Shown here: positions 62,262-64,000 of the stretch, in pieces
How positions within the stretch are numbered: the first letter of the stretch is position 1
How the letters are laid out: the number at the start of each line of letters is the position of its first letter
Origin: Pantanalinema sp. GBBB05
Lineage (GTDB): Bacteria; Cyanobacteriota; Cyanobacteriia; Leptolyngbyales; Leptolyngbyaceae
NCBI GenBank assembly: GCA_016743235.1
Contig: VRZD01000006.1
Coordinates: 1 to 64,000, forward strand
Reading direction: 5' to 3'
Length of the DNA stretch: 64,000 bases
Notes under the pieces: model-generated
The model's database searches: none
The model's input: only the letters and a program-made list of their open reading frames with translations
Told to the model about the DNA's origin: nothing
Translations under genes and position numbers: made by a program

Positions 62262-64000
62262 TTATGGATGGGTAGCATTCTGACTCGCTTGTTGCAACTG
62301 AAGTAATAACTCCTGAATCTGATTCACTTGAAAGGCTTGAGCCAGTTGGCATAATTGGGATGTCAAGGGTGCGAGTTCGGGTTGAGCTTGCTCTAACTGG
62401 ATTGCCCGTTCCTGAATTTCTAGCACGGCTCCCATTTTGGCAAGATCCAACAGTTCATCCAATACCGTAGCGGTTGGATACGTGCCTGGTGTGAGGGATA
62501 TCGCTGTTGGGGGAAGCTGGTCTTCGCGATCGTCAACAGTAACAGTTAACCTCTCTGTTTCGGGATCTGGTTCAGCCTCATAGTCCCATTCCAGCGCTAG
62601 AAACCGTTCCAGAATCGCAAACAGTTCCTTGATCCGAATCGGTTTCGATAGGAAGGCATCACATCCAACATTCAGGCTCGCTTGCTGGTCATGTTCAAAT
62701 GCACTAGCAGAAGCCGCAATAATCACAATATCTTGGGTATCGGGCGATCGGCGGAGGCGTCGAGTCGCTTCAAAGCCATCCATGACGGGCATCACTAGAT
62801 CCATAAAAATCATCTCTGGTTTAAACTGAGCCGCTTTTTCCAAACTATCTAAACCATTGACGGCTTCAATCAGTTCAAATCCTAACGGCGCTAATAGATT
62901 GACCAGAACTGCCCGATTCTCGGGACGCTCATCTACAACCATAATGGTTCGCCGTCTACCTAGATAGCCGATAATCTCCCGGACTTTAGTCCGAGTGGGA
63001 TCACGCCATCCTTGGGCTGAGGGAAATTCTAACTCCAGCCAAAAGGTACTCCCTTGTCCTAAAGTGCTGCTGACCTGCAATTCACCCCCCATCATTTCTA
63101 CGAGTTTGCGACTGATTGATAATCCTAATCCGGTGCCTTCGTACATCCGGCGGCGATCGCCGACTTGTTGAAACGGGAGAAAAATGTCTGCCAGGTCTTC
63201 TGAGGCAATGCCAATGCCCGTATCTTCCACCTGGAAGCGGAGGCGAAAAGATGAGGCAGTTGGGGAGGGGGTGGCTAGGATTGGGGTTAATTGGTTAACT
63301 ATGCCGACTTTGAACGCAACCCCGCCTTTGTCGGTAAATTTGATGGCATTGCTCAGGAGATTAATTAGAACTTGGCGGAGGCGTTGTTCGTCACCTCGAA
63401 TGGCAGTAGGTAGCGGGGTTAATTCCTCGTAAATGAAGCTGATCCCTTTTTGGGCAGCACGGAGGTGAAAAATATCAGCGATCGCTTTTAGAAAGTGCAG
63501 CAGATGAAATTCGTTGAGATGGAGTTCTAGGCGATGGGCTTCAATTTTCGATAAATCCAACACATCGTTGATCAGGGTGAGTAAGTGTTCGCCGCACTGA
63601 TAAATCGTATCAATTGCCTGATGTAGCGAGGACGGTATGGTTTTGGTGCGTTTGAGGATTTGAGCATAGCCCAAAATGCCGTTGAGTGGAGTTCGGAGTT
63701 CATGACTCATGTTTGCCAGAAATTCACTTTTAGCGCGATTGGCAACTTCCGCTGCTTCTTTCGCTTGTTGCAGTTCCACTTCGGCGGTTTTGCGATCGGT
63801 AATGTCGCGCACGACCCACACTACCGATTCGGTATCGATCGGGGAAATGCTGGCACTAAACCAAGTGGGGTGATCCCGAATAGTCAGGCAATATTCTGCC
63901 TTCACAGTTTGCCGAGTTTGCAGTGCCCGTTGGAGATAACTCATGAAGGTGATTGCAATCTCCGCCGGAAATAGCTCATATACTGTCTTGTTTAAGGTTT
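62262..64000 (-). CDS. Hybrid sensor histidine kinase, N-terminus beyond the window
   Basis: The frame is open to the right edge with no stop ([12 protein letters not shown] precedes the first ATG at 63944), so the N-terminus is missing. Visible are the end of a PAS domain, a coiled coil, HisKA with [16 protein letters not shown], HATPase ([31 protein letters not shown]), and a receiver (VVDERP with phospho-Asp in [13 protein letters not shown]). A final Gln-rich helical tail follows that could be a degenerate Hpt. The receiver reads VVDERPEN, so one of the two acidic Mg-binding residues is kept as Asp-Glu. It heads the three-gene phosphorelay cluster. The PAS input signal is unknown. Confidence 0.92.
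   Translation of the reverse strand, partial: TLNKTVYELFPAEIAITFMSYLQRALQTRQTVKAEYCLTIRDHPTWFSASISPIDTESVVWVVRDITDRKTAEVELQQAKEAAEVANRAKSEFLANMSHELRTPLNGILGYAQILKRTKTIPSSLHQAIDTIYQCGEHLLTLINDVLDLSKIEAHRLELHLNEFHLLHFLKAIADIFHLRAAQKGISFIYEELTPLPTAIRGDEQRLRQVLINLLSNAIKFTDKGGVAFKVGIVNQLTPILATPSPTASSFRLRFQVEDTGIGIASEDLADIFLPFQQVGDRRRMYEGTGLGLSISRKLVEMMGGELQVSSTLGQGSTFWLELEFPSAQGWRDPTRTKVREIIGYLGRRRTIMVVDERPENRAVLVNLLAPLGFELIEAVNGLDSLEKAAQFKPEMIFMDLVMPVMDGFEATRRLRRSPDTQDIVIIAASASAFEHDQQASLNVGCDAFLSKPIRIKELFAILERFLALEWDYEAEPDPETERLTVTVDDREDQLPPTAISLTPGTYPTATVLDELLDLAKMGAVLEIQERAIQLEQAQPELAPLTSQLCQLAQAFQVNQIQELLLQLQQASQNATHP

Noticed and set aside
62235-62352. N-terminal extension of the REC-kinase overlapping the upstream hybrid kinase
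   Set aside because: It would overlap the upstream gene by 91 bases and adds 37 low-complexity residues; ATG 62241 lies just beyond the upstream stop.

Overview
The window is chromosomal DNA from a cyanobacterium, probably a filamentous or motile one. Three things point there. The palindrome GCGATCGC (HIP1) and its core CGATCG recur throughout the coding DNA. The gene set is cyanobacterial: fbp-tal-zwf-opcA, cyanobacteriochrome-like GAF domains, an NtcA-like regulator and a B12-regulated hupE. Gene order is loose, with many short monocistronic or two-gene units on both strands. I see no rRNA, tRNA, CRISPR array, prophage or intact insertion sequence.

Layout. 1-340: a gene cut by the window edge and a small unknown protein. 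0.86-5.65 kb: the convergent chaperones clpB and htpG. 5.9-12.8 kb: an HD-GYP response regulator, glmU, a stand-alone GlmS-type isomerase, a fructosamine-kinase-like protein, a coiled-coil membrane protein and an M16 peptidase. 13.1-18.6 kb: fbp, tal, zwf and opcA, the oxidative pentose phosphate module, split by a dispersed repeat. 18.7-27.7 kb: cobyrinate a,c-diamide synthase, a Dam-type methylase, a divergent ArsR regulator/ene-reductase pair, a dienelactone hydrolase, a WecG/TagA glycosyltransferase, ftsE, an M48 protease and purQ. 27.8-40.2 kb: a large GAF/PAS kinase with two bilin-binding-like GAF domains, a secreted nuclease lipoprotein, a DALR-only protein related to ArgRS, an NtcA-like regulator, a two-gene unit (membrane EEP hydrolase plus a TPR protein with a degenerate M48 domain), prfC and a DUF4870 protein.

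41.9-53.8 kb holds the most coherent system: a chemosensory operon, cheR(TPR) - double cheW - two HAMP-less MCPs - cheA with a C-terminal receiver - a pentapeptide-repeat protein - cheB, followed by a secreted two-repeat protein. It has no separate cheY. The CheR-TPR and CheA-REC layouts resemble the Wsp/alternative-cellular-function class more than flagellar chemotaxis. About 800 bases of non-coding DNA with two strong hairpins precede it. 53.9-64 kb: a hibernation factor fused to a cold-shock-like domain, a second GAF/PAS hybrid kinase, the arsenosugar enzyme ArsS, a cobalamin riboswitch leading into hupE (cobalt uptake), and a three-gene phosphorelay cluster that runs off the right end.

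Signalling dominates: six two-component proteins outside the Che operon, three GAF domains with the Cys-His chromophore motif, an HD-GYP protein and the Che operon. The most useful leads are the Wsp-like operon with its pentapeptide gene, the paired cyanobacteriochrome-like GAFs, the pseudo-protease unit, the stand-alone GlmS and ArgRS fragments, and the candidate small RNAs marked by orphan terminators. Functions are assigned by reading motifs, without database searches.
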